Of a DNA stretch of 8,644 bases, positions 1-6,867 are shown piece by piece. The position numbers were made by a program, and so were the translations under genes. Each line of letters begins with the position of its first letter. The first letter of the stretch is position 1. Source of the stretch: CAYPXN01 sp964414715 (GTDB lineage: Bacteria > UBA10199 > JADFYH01); the NCBI GenBank assembly GCA_964414715.1, contig CAYPXN010000141.1, forward strand, positions 1-8,644. The letters are read 5' to 3'. Under the pieces are notes generated by a model that saw only the letters and a list, made by a program, of their open reading frames with translations, searched no databases and was not told where the DNA came from.

Positions 1-1278
1 TTTCCCGTCTTGATCAATTCCTATGGTTCCTGGAAAAGAATGGCTTGGGGCTTAGGTGTGGAGAACGTGGAAGACTTGGCCAACAAACTCCGAGAGCTCA
101 TCAAAATGCAGCCTCCGCAATCTTTCTGGGATAAGCTCAAAGTCATTCCCAAGCTCATCGATATCGCGAAATCTCTACCCAAAGAAGTGGGTTCCGGACA
201 TTGTCAAGAAGTGGTCATGGAAGATGTCGATTTATCGAAGCTTCCCATTTTGAAATGTTGGCCGAAAGATGGTGGAAAATTCATCACCTTTCCCATGGTG
301 ATCACGCGTGATCCTGAAAACGGAATCCGCAACGTGGGAATGTATCGTATGCAGGTGCTCGACAAAAATACCACCGCGATGCACTGGCAAATTCATAAAG
401 TAGGTTCTCGCCATTATCAAAAATACAAAGATCGCAAAGAAAAAATTCCCGTCGCGGTTGCAATCGGTGGAGATCCGGTGCTCACTTACTGCGCCACTGC
501 TCCCCTCCCTGATCAGGTGGATGAATTCATGTTTGCAGGATTTTTAAAGGGGGAACCCATCAAAACCGTGAAGTGTTTGACGAATGATTTGCAGGTTCCC
601 GCCTCGGCCGATTTTATTTTGGAAGGATATATTGATCCGACGGAAGAACTCGTCGACGAAGGTCCTTTCGGAGATCACACAGGTTACTACACACCCGTCG
701 AAAAATTTCCAAAGTTTCATGTGACCAAAGTCACGCATCGCAAGAATCCGATTTACATCACCACGGTGGTAGGAATCCCTCCCATGGAAGATGAATTTCT
801 CGGCAAAGCCACAGAACGCCTCTTTTTGCCGCTGGTACAAATGACCTTCCCCGAAGTCGTCGATATGTATCTTCCGCCCGAAGCCTGTTTTCATAACTTG
901 TGTATCTTGAGCATCAAGAAACAATATCCCGGACACGCTTTTAAAATCATGCATGCGCTCTGGGGCATGGGACAAATGATGTTTTGCAAAGCTTTCATTG
1001 TGGTCGATCATGATGTGGATGTACAAAACGTAAAAGAAGTGGTGTGGCGTGTTTCGAACAACATCGATGCACGACGCGACATCACTTTCGTGGATGGGCC
1101 TGTCGATCATCTGGATCATGCCTCACCCATCCAATTCGTCGGCAGTAAAATGGGAATCGATGCCACCCGCAAATGGAAAGAAGAAGGCTACACCCGCGAA
1201 TGGCCAGAAGATATTTTAATGGATGAGACTACGAAGAAAAAAGTAGACGCACTTTGGCCCAAATTAGGAATTAAATGA
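1..1278 (+). CDS. mqnL: UbiD-family prFMN-dependent decarboxylase, menaquinone type (5' partial)
   Basis: The gene is open from the first base in frame (FPVLINSYGSWKRM) and is missing roughly 50-60 N-terminal residues; the TTG at position 10 is internal. It belongs to the UbiD family, which decarboxylates aromatic acids with prenylated FMN made by UbiX. Numbering from codon 10, the NVGMYRMQ block with R113, the MHWQIHK metal/cofactor block with H125, and E217-GPFG-D222 followed by HTGYY match the family's Arg/Glu/acidic catalytic set, with Asp at the last position as in many UbiD proteins. The C-terminal LDHASPIQFVGSKMGIDATRKW stretch resembles the menaquinone-pathway subfamily (TIGR03701-like). 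It overlaps ubiE by ATGA, and ubiX and a UbiA-type gene follow. The likely substrate is a prenylated 6-hydroxynaphthoate (futalosine route). A role on prenylated 4-hydroxybenzoate in ubiquinone synthesis is the alternative. The family is certain; the mqnL assignment is by context. Confidence 0.9.
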   Translation, partial: FPVLINSYGSWKRMAWGLGVENVEDLANKLRELIKMQPPQSFWDKLKVIPKLIDIAKSLPKEVGSGHCQEVVMEDVDLSKLPILKCWPKDGGKFITFPMVITRDPENGIRNVGMYRMQVLDKNTTAMHWQIHKVGSRHYQKYKDRKEKIPVAVAIGGDPVLTYCATAPLPDQVDEFMFAGFLKGEPIKTVKCLTNDLQVPASADFILEGYIDPTEELVDEGPFGDHTGYYTPVEKFPKFHVTKVTHRKNPIYITTVVGIPPMEDEFLGKATERLFLPLVQMTFPEVVDMYLPPEACFHNLCILSIKKQYPGHAFKIMHALWGMGQMMFCKAFIVVDHDVDVQNVKEVVWRVSNNIDARRDITFVDGPVDHLDHASPIQFVGSKMGIDATRKWKEEGYTREWPEDILMDETTKKKVDALWPKLGIK

Positions 1279-1985
1279 GTTCTGAAAAAGCCCAAAACAT
1301 AAAAGAAATGTTTGGTCGCATCGCACCGACTTACGATTTACTCAACCGCACTCTCAGTGGATCCATCGATCAACGTTGGCGCAAGAAAGCGATTTCCTAC
1401 ATTCCCGCAAAAGAAAATCTGAAAATTTTGGATCTGTGCGCGGGCACTTTAGATCTCACACTTGCAATCCTCAAAAAATTCCCAGATGCCCAGGTAACTG
1501 CCCTGGATTTTTCCGAAAAAATGCTCGAAATCGGAGAGAAGAAAATTCCTGCCAACCAAAAATCCCAGGTAAAAATTGTCGTGGGCGATGCCATGAACCT
1601 GGAATTTCCACCTGAGAGCTTCGATGCAGTCATTTGCGGTTTTGGGATGAGAAATGTAGTGGACAATGGACGCTGCCTACAACAGATCCACAAAGTCTTG
1701 CTTCCTTTGGGTCGTGTCATTGTACTGGAATTCTTCAAACCCCAGTCTCTCCAGGGAAAACTCTTTCATGGCACTTTCGGACAATGGATTCTCCCTCGAG
1801 TCGGTAAAATGATCTCGAAAGATCCCGAAGCCTACGAATATTTGTTCAACTCTATCCAATCCTATTATTCTCTCGAAGAATTTGTTAATATCTTGATTAA
1901 CAAAAACTTCCATCTTCTGGATCGCAAAAATCTTACGGCACACATTGCAAGCATTGCGGTCGGACAAAAAACGATTGGAGAATAA
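1275..1985 (+). CDS. ubiE: Demethylmenaquinone methyltransferase (UbiE/MenG)
   Basis: This is a 236-aa SAM-dependent C-methyltransferase of usual length for UbiE/MenG, which adds the ring methyl group that converts demethylmenaquinone to menaquinone. The family signature MFGRIAPTYDLLNRTLSGS is at residues 12-30. SAM motif I (ILDLCAGTLDLTL) is at 51-63, the acidic ribose-binding residue D78 in ALDFSEKML, GDAMNLEFP at 104-112, and the GFGMRN block at 122-127. Motif I reads CAGTLD where most homologues have a GTGD core, so Leu59 replaces the second Gly. The start ATG overlaps the ubiD stop (ATGA), with AGGA at 1266-1269 and a 5-base spacer. It is in one operon with ubiD, ubiX and mqnP. Family assignment is strong. 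The enzyme could also serve ubiquinone synthesis, but nothing specific to that pathway is visible. Confidence 0.95.
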   Translation: MSSEKAQNIKEMFGRIAPTYDLLNRTLSGSIDQRWRKKAISYIPAKENLKILDLCAGTLDLTLAILKKFPDAQVTALDFSEKMLEIGEKKIPANQKSQVKIVVGDAMNLEFPPESFDAVICGFGMRNVVDNGRCLQQIHKVLLPLGRVIVLEFFKPQSLQGKLFHGTFGQWILPRVGKMISKDPEAYEYLFNSIQSYYSLEEFVNILINKNFHLLDRKNLTAHIASIAVGQKTIGE

Positions 1986-2727
1986 AATAAAAAAATTTTT
2001 CTATAGCACCTTGCTTATCTTTTTTTGTTTTTCTGTTATTTCCTTTCTTTCAACAACAGAAACAAAAGCCTTCGAAAACAATGCCCAAAGCGTTTTACAG
2101 TTAAAGACGTCTTCAAATGATCCCAAGGGAGATTATTTCCTCGGTAAACCCGAAGAGCTCAAAAGCATGATACAATCCTTTGTAAAGGATAATTCAAAAC
2201 TGGATTCTGCTTATCTTTATATTGCGGCCAACACCGCTTTTCGTTTGGGAGACATGGTGAATGCGGGTTTTCTTTTTTACGCCGCACAAATTCGAAAAGC
2301 CTTCGACACCAAACGTTATAATCTTCCGGAGCCAAACGGCAACAACATCAGAACTTATCTTTCCTTTTTAAATGATACGGTCGGACACAATATCAACCCA
2401 GTAGTCATGGCGAGTCCGAAAGATTTTTCAACCGCCATCAACATGCTGGAATCTTGGAAAGTTATTCCCGAGGGATCCCCCTTGTACAAAGATTACGGAA
2501 AGTTGGCTGTACAAGAAAAGGACTGGCCGGCTTTGGCGAATTCGATCAAAGAAGATTTTATGAATAACTTCGGACGAAAAATGAAGATTTTTTTTGAAGA
2601 TCCCAAAAATGCAGAAGCCTTCAAAATAGTGCAAGACTACAATTTCAAAAAAACGCCTCACACTCCTGAAAATCAAAAAAAATATGACGCTGCGATGCAA
2701 ATCCTTTATCAAAACGGAGTGCAATGA
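1975..2727 (+). CDS. Exported protein of unknown function within the quinone operon
   Basis: I do not recognise this gene with confidence. The start is uncertain. The nearest canonical start is TTG at 1975, overlapping the ubiE end and giving 250 aa, but it has no clear Shine-Dalgarno. GGAG at 1977-1980 lies six bases before an ATA at 1987 that would begin a classic signal peptide, KKFFYSTLLIFFCFSVISF, ending in TKA before FENN (cleavage near residue 28 counted from the ATA). No lipobox is seen, so the product is probably periplasmic. The mature part is soluble and mainly helical. The segment LDSAYLYIAANTAFRLGD, followed by NAGFLFYAAQIRKAF, looks like a TPR-type helical pair. The C-terminus is Lys-rich. 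The stop overlaps the ubiX start (ATGA), so it is co-translated with the quinone genes. Whether it acts in quinone metabolism is unknown. Confidence 0.75.
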   Translation: MENKIKKFFYSTLLIFFCFSVISFLSTTETKAFENNAQSVLQLKTSSNDPKGDYFLGKPEELKSMIQSFVKDNSKLDSAYLYIAANTAFRLGDMVNAGFLFYAAQIRKAFDTKRYNLPEPNGNNIRTYLSFLNDTVGHNINPVVMASPKDFSTAINMLESWKVIPEGSPLYKDYGKLAVQEKDWPALANSIKEDFMNNFGRKMKIFFEDPKNAEAFKIVQDYNFKKTPHTPENQKKYDAAMQILYQNGVQ

Positions 2728-3311
2728 ATTCGAAAACCTTAAAAATCGTGGTCGCAATTACGGGCGCTTCCGGAGCAATCTACGCCAAACAATTGCTCGA
2801 CTTTTTGAAACATACCGAACACCAGATTGACATCGCTTACTCCGACAATGCGAGAATTGTCTGGAATGATGAGCTGGGTGGCAAATTTGAAGATTACGGA
2901 TACCCCACCTATTCCAAAAAGAATTTCAAGGCCCCTTTTGCAAGTGGTTCCGCAAAATATGATCAGATGGTGATCATCCCCTGCAGCATGGGTACTATGG
3001 GAAGAATCGCTCATGGAATTTCTGACGATTTAATCACGCGTGCCGCAGATGTTCTCCTGAAGGAAAAGAGAAAACTCATTCTTGTACCACGCGATACGCC
3101 CTTCAACCTGATTCATGTCGAAAACATGAAGCTTCTCATGCTTGCAGGAGCCTCTATCATTCCGGCAATTCCCTCTTTCTACTCAAAACCGAAAAGCATC
3201 GATGAAGTAGTAAACACTGTGGTTTCACGCGTACTCGATCAAATGGGAATCGATAATGATTTAATGAAACGTTACGAAGGAAAAATCCATGCCCCTGAAA
3301 AAGATTCGTAG
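2724..3311 (+). CDS. ubiX: Flavin prenyltransferase UbiX
   Basis: This is a 195-aa UbiX/Pad1-family enzyme that attaches a dimethylallyl group to reduced FMN, producing the prFMN cofactor needed by the UbiD decarboxylase at the start of the operon. The N-terminal Rossmann-like FMN-binding segment VVAITGASGAIYAKQLL (GASG at residues 14-17) is clear. So are PCSMGTMGRIAHGISDDLI (86-104), the LKEKRKLILVPRDTPFNLIH segment (112-131) and ENMKLL. RDTP replaces the commoner RETP, a conservative change. Length is normal for the family and there is no signal peptide, so it is cytosolic. The start ATG overlaps the preceding stop, with GGAG at 2716-2719 four bases upstream. The 3' end overlaps the next gene by 23 bases. 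In a futalosine-type pathway this partner is called MqnM. Confidence 0.96.
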   Translation: MNSKTLKIVVAITGASGAIYAKQLLDFLKHTEHQIDIAYSDNARIVWNDELGGKFEDYGYPTYSKKNFKAPFASGSAKYDQMVIIPCSMGTMGRIAHGISDDLITRAADVLLKEKRKLILVPRDTPFNLIHVENMKLLMLAGASIIPAIPSFYSKPKSIDEVVNTVVSRVLDQMGIDNDLMKRYEGKIHAPEKDS

Positions 3312-4137
3312 CACCCTCGAACTTATCAAATTTTCTCACAGTATTTTTGCAATGCCCTTTGCCCTGGCTTCTCTTTTGATTGCCTCCCAGGGAATGCCCT
3401 CTCCCATTACTTTATTTCGGATCATTCTGGCCCTTGTGTTTGCACGCACCGCTGCAATGGCCTTTAACCGGTGGGCGGATGCGGACATCGATGCAAAAAA
3501 TCCCCGCACTCAAGATCGTCATATTCCGAGCGGTATTCTTTCAAAAAAATACACTCTCGGCCTTACTCTTTTGAGTTCTTTCGGCTTTGTTTATATTTCA
3601 TATTTGTTGGGAAAACTCTGTTTCTACTTTTCCCCCCTCGTGTTGGGAGTTCTGTTTTTTTATTCTTACACAAAACGTTTTACTGCATACTCCCAAATTT
3701 TTCTCGGACTCGCCCTGGGAATTGCCCCCGTGGGAGCGTGGGTAGCCATCCAAAACAATCTTGCAATCACACCCGTCCTTTTATGTTTTGCAGTTTTATT
3801 TTGGGTCGCAGGTTTCGACATTCTTTATGCCACCCAAGATTATGAATTCGACAAATCCAACCAGCTCAATTCCATGGTCGTCAAATTTGGAATTCCCAAA
3901 GCGTTAATTCTCGCCCGAGTCATGCATACCTTTTCTTATCTTTTGTTTTTTCTTCTGGGAATGGTCGCCAAACTTCACTGGCCCTACTTTGCAGGATTGG
4001 GAATCATGGGCTTGCTTTTCATTCAACAACATCGCCTGGTAAAAGCAGATGACCTTTCTCGGGTAAATGCTGCATTCTTTAAAACCAATGGATTGATTAG
4101 TCTTCTTTTCCTGGTTTCTGTTTATTTGGGACTTTAA
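3289..4137 (+). CDS. mqnP: UbiA-family polyprenyltransferase, MqnP type
   Basis: This is a 282-aa integral membrane prenyltransferase that transfers a polyprenyl chain to an aromatic acid, the step before UbiD decarboxylation. The first Asp-rich motif is NRWADADIDAKNPRTQDR, residues 60-77. The second is DILYATQDYEFD, residues 177-188. YSYTKRFT at 126-133 is also typical. About eight to nine hydrophobic helices fill the rest. The C-terminal RVNAAFFKTNGLISLLF segment resembles the UbiA-like group found with futalosine-pathway genes (TIGR01475-like). The start at 3289 lies inside ubiX with GAAGG at 3276-3280, eight bases upstream. It is the last gene of the operon; its TAA shares bases with the stop of the opposing gene. 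A 4-hydroxybenzoate substrate (ubiquinone pathway) cannot be excluded from sequence alone. Confidence 0.9.
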   Translation: MPLKKIRSTLELIKFSHSIFAMPFALASLLIASQGMPSPITLFRIILALVFARTAAMAFNRWADADIDAKNPRTQDRHIPSGILSKKYTLGLTLLSSFGFVYISYLLGKLCFYFSPLVLGVLFFYSYTKRFTAYSQIFLGLALGIAPVGAWVAIQNNLAITPVLLCFAVLFWVAGFDILYATQDYEFDKSNQLNSMVVKFGIPKALILARVMHTFSYLLFFLLGMVAKLHWPYFAGLGIMGLLFIQQHRLVKADDLSRVNAAFFKTNGLISLLFLVSVYLGL

Positions 4138-4835
4138 TCTTCGATCAGCGTATCTTCCAACCATTCACGGCGGGTATGAGCAATGCCTGGAATCAGCTTT
4201 TGATAAAAGTAAGTTCCGTAAAACAAATAAACAAAGGCAACGATCATCTGGAAACTGGCCAGCCAACAATGTTTTTGAGATGCCAAATAATAGTCGGGGT
4301 ATTTCTTAATCAAAAGATAACAAAGCACATTAAACAGGATGTTGACGGGAAAGAGATAACGGATATTGGTAAACTGATCTTTCTGCACCATCCTGTAAAG
4401 TGAATTTCCTGCAAACCCTTGACTATCCTTCATTCGCTGTCGGATGATCTCCAGATCACTCATGAACAAAAACCAAAGCATCAGAGCAAATACCGTTTGC
4501 AAGGCAAACCAGTGAACAGGATTTGAAAGCTGATTGAAACTCATCGCCTCTACCCATGTAGAGGTAATATACAAAAAATTATGCCAAAACTTTAAAGGCC
4601 AGCGAATCACAGTAAGTGTGTGAATAATCGATCGTGACCAAAAGGTTAGAATAATCACCAATGAGGTGAATACATAAGGGAAATACTGCCATTGTTTCTG
4701 CAAAATAATGCTTTTGGAATTCTCGATGAGAAAATAAAGCGCCACGCCCTGAATGATACTAATGAGTGTAAGCTCAATGTTCACCACCAAACTATCAAGC
4801 TCACTTTGGGTTCTTTTATCTTGTTTGTCACTCAT
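4134..4835 (-). CDS. Six-helix integral membrane protein of unknown function
   Basis: This is a 233-aa protein I do not recognise. Six hydrophobic segments lie at about residues 15-37, 51-70, 83-100, 107-126, 157-175 and 188-209. A short polar N-terminus rich in D/K/Q precedes them, and a charged tail (HTRREWLEDTLIED) follows. The loop at 127-156 is charged and probably cytoplasmic. Aromatic residues are abundant (many Trp, Tyr and Phe). No cofactor, transport or enzyme motif is apparent. ATG at 4835 is the likely start although no strong Shine-Dalgarno precedes it. It lies 48 bases downstream of the hydrolase/beta-domain gene on the same strand with no clear terminator between them, so the two may be co-transcribed. 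Its TAA overlaps the mqnP TAA on the other strand within a TTAA. Confidence 0.8.
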   Translation of the reverse strand: MSDKQDKRTQSELDSLVVNIELTLISIIQGVALYFLIENSKSIILQKQWQYFPYVFTSLVIILTFWSRSIIHTLTVIRWPLKFWHNFLYITSTWVEAMSFNQLSNPVHWFALQTVFALMLWFLFMSDLEIIRQRMKDSQGFAGNSLYRMVQKDQFTNIRYLFPVNILFNVLCYLLIKKYPDYYLASQKHCWLASFQMIVAFVYLFYGTYFYQKLIPGIAHTRREWLEDTLIED

Positions 4836-4883
4836 GACAAAGCTTTACAATATTCAAAAAGGGGCAGCAATGAATTCCTAGCT

Positions 4884-6647
4884 TTATTGAGCCAAAGGAA
4901 TTCCTACCCGAAACTGAAAAGTCGGAGGAGTATTCACACCATTCCATGAATAAATGGGATAATCAAAACGAGCATCAATACTCACAAGATTTTCGGGCAT
5001 TATTCTAAGAAAGGTGTAAGCACCTAAATTATTATTGAGATTGAAATCAGAAAGAGGTGTGCTGCTTTGCGCGTAAGCTCCCAAACCTAATTGAAAAGGT
5101 AAATGCAAACTTTCAAAAGCAAGTTCTGTAAAAATTCTCCCTTGAGCCGCAGAACGATTCGCAAAAGTCAGCGATCCATTTAAACTTGAAACTCCGGGAT
5201 CTTCTGAAGAAGCGGGCAATCGCAAATCGACTTCCGCCCCTGCTTGAAATCGTAAACCCAAAGGACCCAGGGGAGCTAAACCACTTTGCATTCCTGCACG
5301 CAAACCCGCACCGAATCCTCCGCGAGTATCAAAAAGACTATAAGCCTGAAGATCGGGGCGAAGATGTCGATAGAGTTCTCCACGACTCAAACTCTCTTGA
5401 GAGGGATTTAAAGGATTATTCAATGCCGATCTCAAAACTTCTAAGTGATGAGAATCCACATGCTGTCCTGCTAAAAAGGAATGGTCTGCAGCTTCACCCT
5501 GTTCCCCTCTTACAATCAAAACTCCTCGATGATTTTCCCAATCACTCTGATTACTCATTTGCATCAGTTGATCATCGCTCGGGAAAACAATTCTTAAGCG
5601 CTCATCTTCCCCCACCCGATTTAAAAGCGGATTTAAATAGGCAGAAAAATAATGCGACAAAGCTCCCCATAAACTTGTCTCAAATCTTTCTTGGGAAATG
5701 GCTTGAGATAACCATTCTTGATCTGCTGCAGAGTGATGTTGAAAAAACAATTCATTGAGACGTGTAGGCCCCACCCTTCCCCCTGCAAAAAGAATTTGTC
5801 CGACAACCCCCGCGCTAAAAGAGGGTCGAATGCGATCTCCCATCTGACGTTCTTCCTGAGAAGGAACAGGCGCTACCAATACCGCACGATCCAACACGCG
5901 TCTTACATCACGGGAACCGAGATCTGAATTATATTCCTGCTCATTCAAATAAAATGCACGAACGGGCAGAGTCCCCAAACTGTGCCCCATCATTGAAAAA
6001 TGGCCACCGCGAGGAATTTCTCTTTCAATAACTTCACGAACGGAACGCAATGCATCTGACACATAGGTCGCTGCCTGATTTGCAATCCGGCTTCCCCCCA
6101 TACTGGGTAAATCGACCGAAATCACTCGACGACCTTCTGCACGTGCAAGCGCCGCCAACATAGGCAAATAGACTACGGTCGGATGATGCAAACCCGTCAC
6201 AAAAACAAGAGGACTTTTTGAAGGATCCAAATGTTCAGGTTGAATACTTACATAGAATACTTGAGAAGCATCTCGATGGGGAATTTGATAAAAACCCAAT
6301 TGAACACCTTCGGGATCCACCTGCGGAAATCCTAAACGATCTCTCAAAATCGCCTGCATGTAAGGATCTTCATGAATATTTTCTGTCACCAGACCATATT
6401 GCAGCTGTCCTAACACACGATATAAATCCTCTCTCCCCAATTCAGAAGGATTTACGGGTGCTGCTATGTCTTGCGCAATCGCTTGAGCTTCCTCGCGAAT
6501 ATCGTGAGAAAAACCCAAACCACAGGCATGAGTTTCACGCAAAATCGAAAGTTCTCTTTGAATATCTGTTACGGGAAGACTGGGACGGTCGCTTAAAAGC
6601 CGACTAGCCAAGCAAATGCGATCTGCAAAAGACAAAGGGGGTACCAT
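4884..6647 (-). CDS. Alpha/beta-hydrolase fused to a C-terminal beta-strand (outer-membrane-like) domain
   Basis: This is a 587-aa two-part protein. The ATG at 6647 is chosen over an upstream TTG at 6674 because AGGA (complement of 6655-6658) lies seven bases before it. Residues 1-115 are helical and without similarity I can name. Residues about 118-410 look like an alpha/beta-hydrolase: strand LVFVTGLHHP (147-156), RRVISVDLPSMGGS (173-186), nucleophile elbow GHSLG with Ser223, a probable cap at about 240-375, then strand VLIVRGE (376-382) with acidic candidates E382/E385/D388 and His candidates H400/H401. Residues about 442-587 are Gly-rich with alternating hydrophobic residues, roughly eight strands, ending TFQFRVGIPLAQ, like a small outer-membrane beta-barrel. 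No N-terminal signal peptide is visible. There is one Lys (144) against about 48 Arg. Substrate and location are unknown. It resembles autotransporter logic (enzyme plus barrel), but this is inference. Confidence 0.85.
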   Translation of the reverse strand: MVPPLSFADRICLASRLLSDRPSLPVTDIQRELSILRETHACGLGFSHDIREEAQAIAQDIAAPVNPSELGREDLYRVLGQLQYGLVTENIHEDPYMQAILRDRLGFPQVDPEGVQLGFYQIPHRDASQVFYVSIQPEHLDPSKSPLVFVTGLHHPTVVYLPMLAALARAEGRRVISVDLPSMGGSRIANQAATYVSDALRSVREVIEREIPRGGHFSMMGHSLGTLPVRAFYLNEQEYNSDLGSRDVRRVLDRAVLVAPVPSQEERQMGDRIRPSFSAGVVGQILFAGGRVGPTRLNELFFQHHSAADQEWLSQAISQERFETSLWGALSHYFSAYLNPLLNRVGEDERLRIVFPSDDQLMQMSNQSDWENHRGVLIVRGEQGEAADHSFLAGQHVDSHHLEVLRSALNNPLNPSQESLSRGELYRHLRPDLQAYSLFDTRGGFGAGLRAGMQSGLAPLGPLGLRFQAGAEVDLRLPASSEDPGVSSLNGSLTFANRSAAQGRIFTELAFESLHLPFQLGLGAYAQSSTPLSDFNLNNNLGAYTFLRIMPENLVSIDARFDYPIYSWNGVNTPPTFQFRVGIPLAQ

Positions 6648-6652
6648 AATTG

Positions 6653-6659
6653 TTTCCTT
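6653..6659 (-). promoter_or_regulatory. Ribosome binding site fixing the start of the hydrolase/beta-domain gene
   Basis: On the minus strand AAGGAAA precedes the ATG at 6647 with a seven-base spacer from the AGGA core. The alternative TTG at 6674 directly follows an in-frame TAG, so no longer form with a signal peptide is possible beyond nine extra residues (MRVHEKETI). Confidence 0.75.
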
Positions 6660-6757
6660 TTCGTGTACCCTCAACTATGTTAATAGAGGCTCCTATCATC
6701 GCCCAGGTGTCAAAATAGTTGCGAAGTATCAGCTTCCTGATTTCCACAGTTGATAAA

Positions 6758-6847
6758 ACTTGGGCGTCATTGCGAGCCCGAAGGGCGTGGCAATCCCGCG
6801 AGTGCACTATCGGGATCCTTTCACTTCGTTCAGGATGACATCCAAGT
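6758..6847. repeat. 90-bp MITE/REP-like palindromic element
   Basis: The element is bounded by imperfect 13-base inverted repeats, ACTTGG-gc-GTCAT on the left (6758-6770) and ATGAC-at-CCAAGT on the right (6835-6847), matching at 11 of 13 positions. Inside are three hairpins. The first is ATTGC-GA-GCCC/GGGC-GTG-GCAAT (6769-6794). The second is ATCCCG ... CGGGAT around a central AGTGCACT (6793-6816). The third is ATCCT/AGGAT around CACTTCG (6815-6836). From general knowledge, units beginning GTCATTGCGAG and ending in GGATGACA-like sequence are common dispersed intergenic repeats in many bacterial genomes. It has no coding capacity of its own. It sits between divergently transcribed genes. Other copies cannot be checked within this window. 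Confidence 0.7.
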
Positions 6848-6867
6848 GTAAACCCTTGGATTGCCAA

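Noticed and set aside
544..1119. 191-codon minus-strand open frame inside the UbiD gene
   Set aside because: It is antisense to conserved catalytic motifs of UbiD and has no recognisable content.
4836..4883. Possible terminator between the two minus-strand genes
   Set aside because: AAAGCT and AGCTTT are inverted but lie far apart, with no GC-rich stem followed by a T-run.
5186..5758. 190-codon plus-strand open frame inside the hydrolase/beta-domain gene
   Set aside because: It is antisense to a better-supported gene with a good ribosome site and recognisable motifs, and its own product shows no family features.
6680..6713. Possible promoter for the hydrolase gene (TTGACA, complement of 6708-6713, with TATTAA, complement of 6680-6685)
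   Set aside because: The -35 match is perfect but the spacing is 22 bases, too long for a standard sigma-70 promoter; no better pair was found.
6739..6749. DnaA-box-like TTTCCACA
   Set aside because: A single imperfect match (7 of 9 against TTATCCACA) with no cluster of boxes or replication gene nearby.
6604..6867. 87-codon minus-strand open frame crossing the intergenic repeat
   Set aside because: It reads through the palindromic element and into the hydrolase gene in another frame; the composition is that of a translated repeat.
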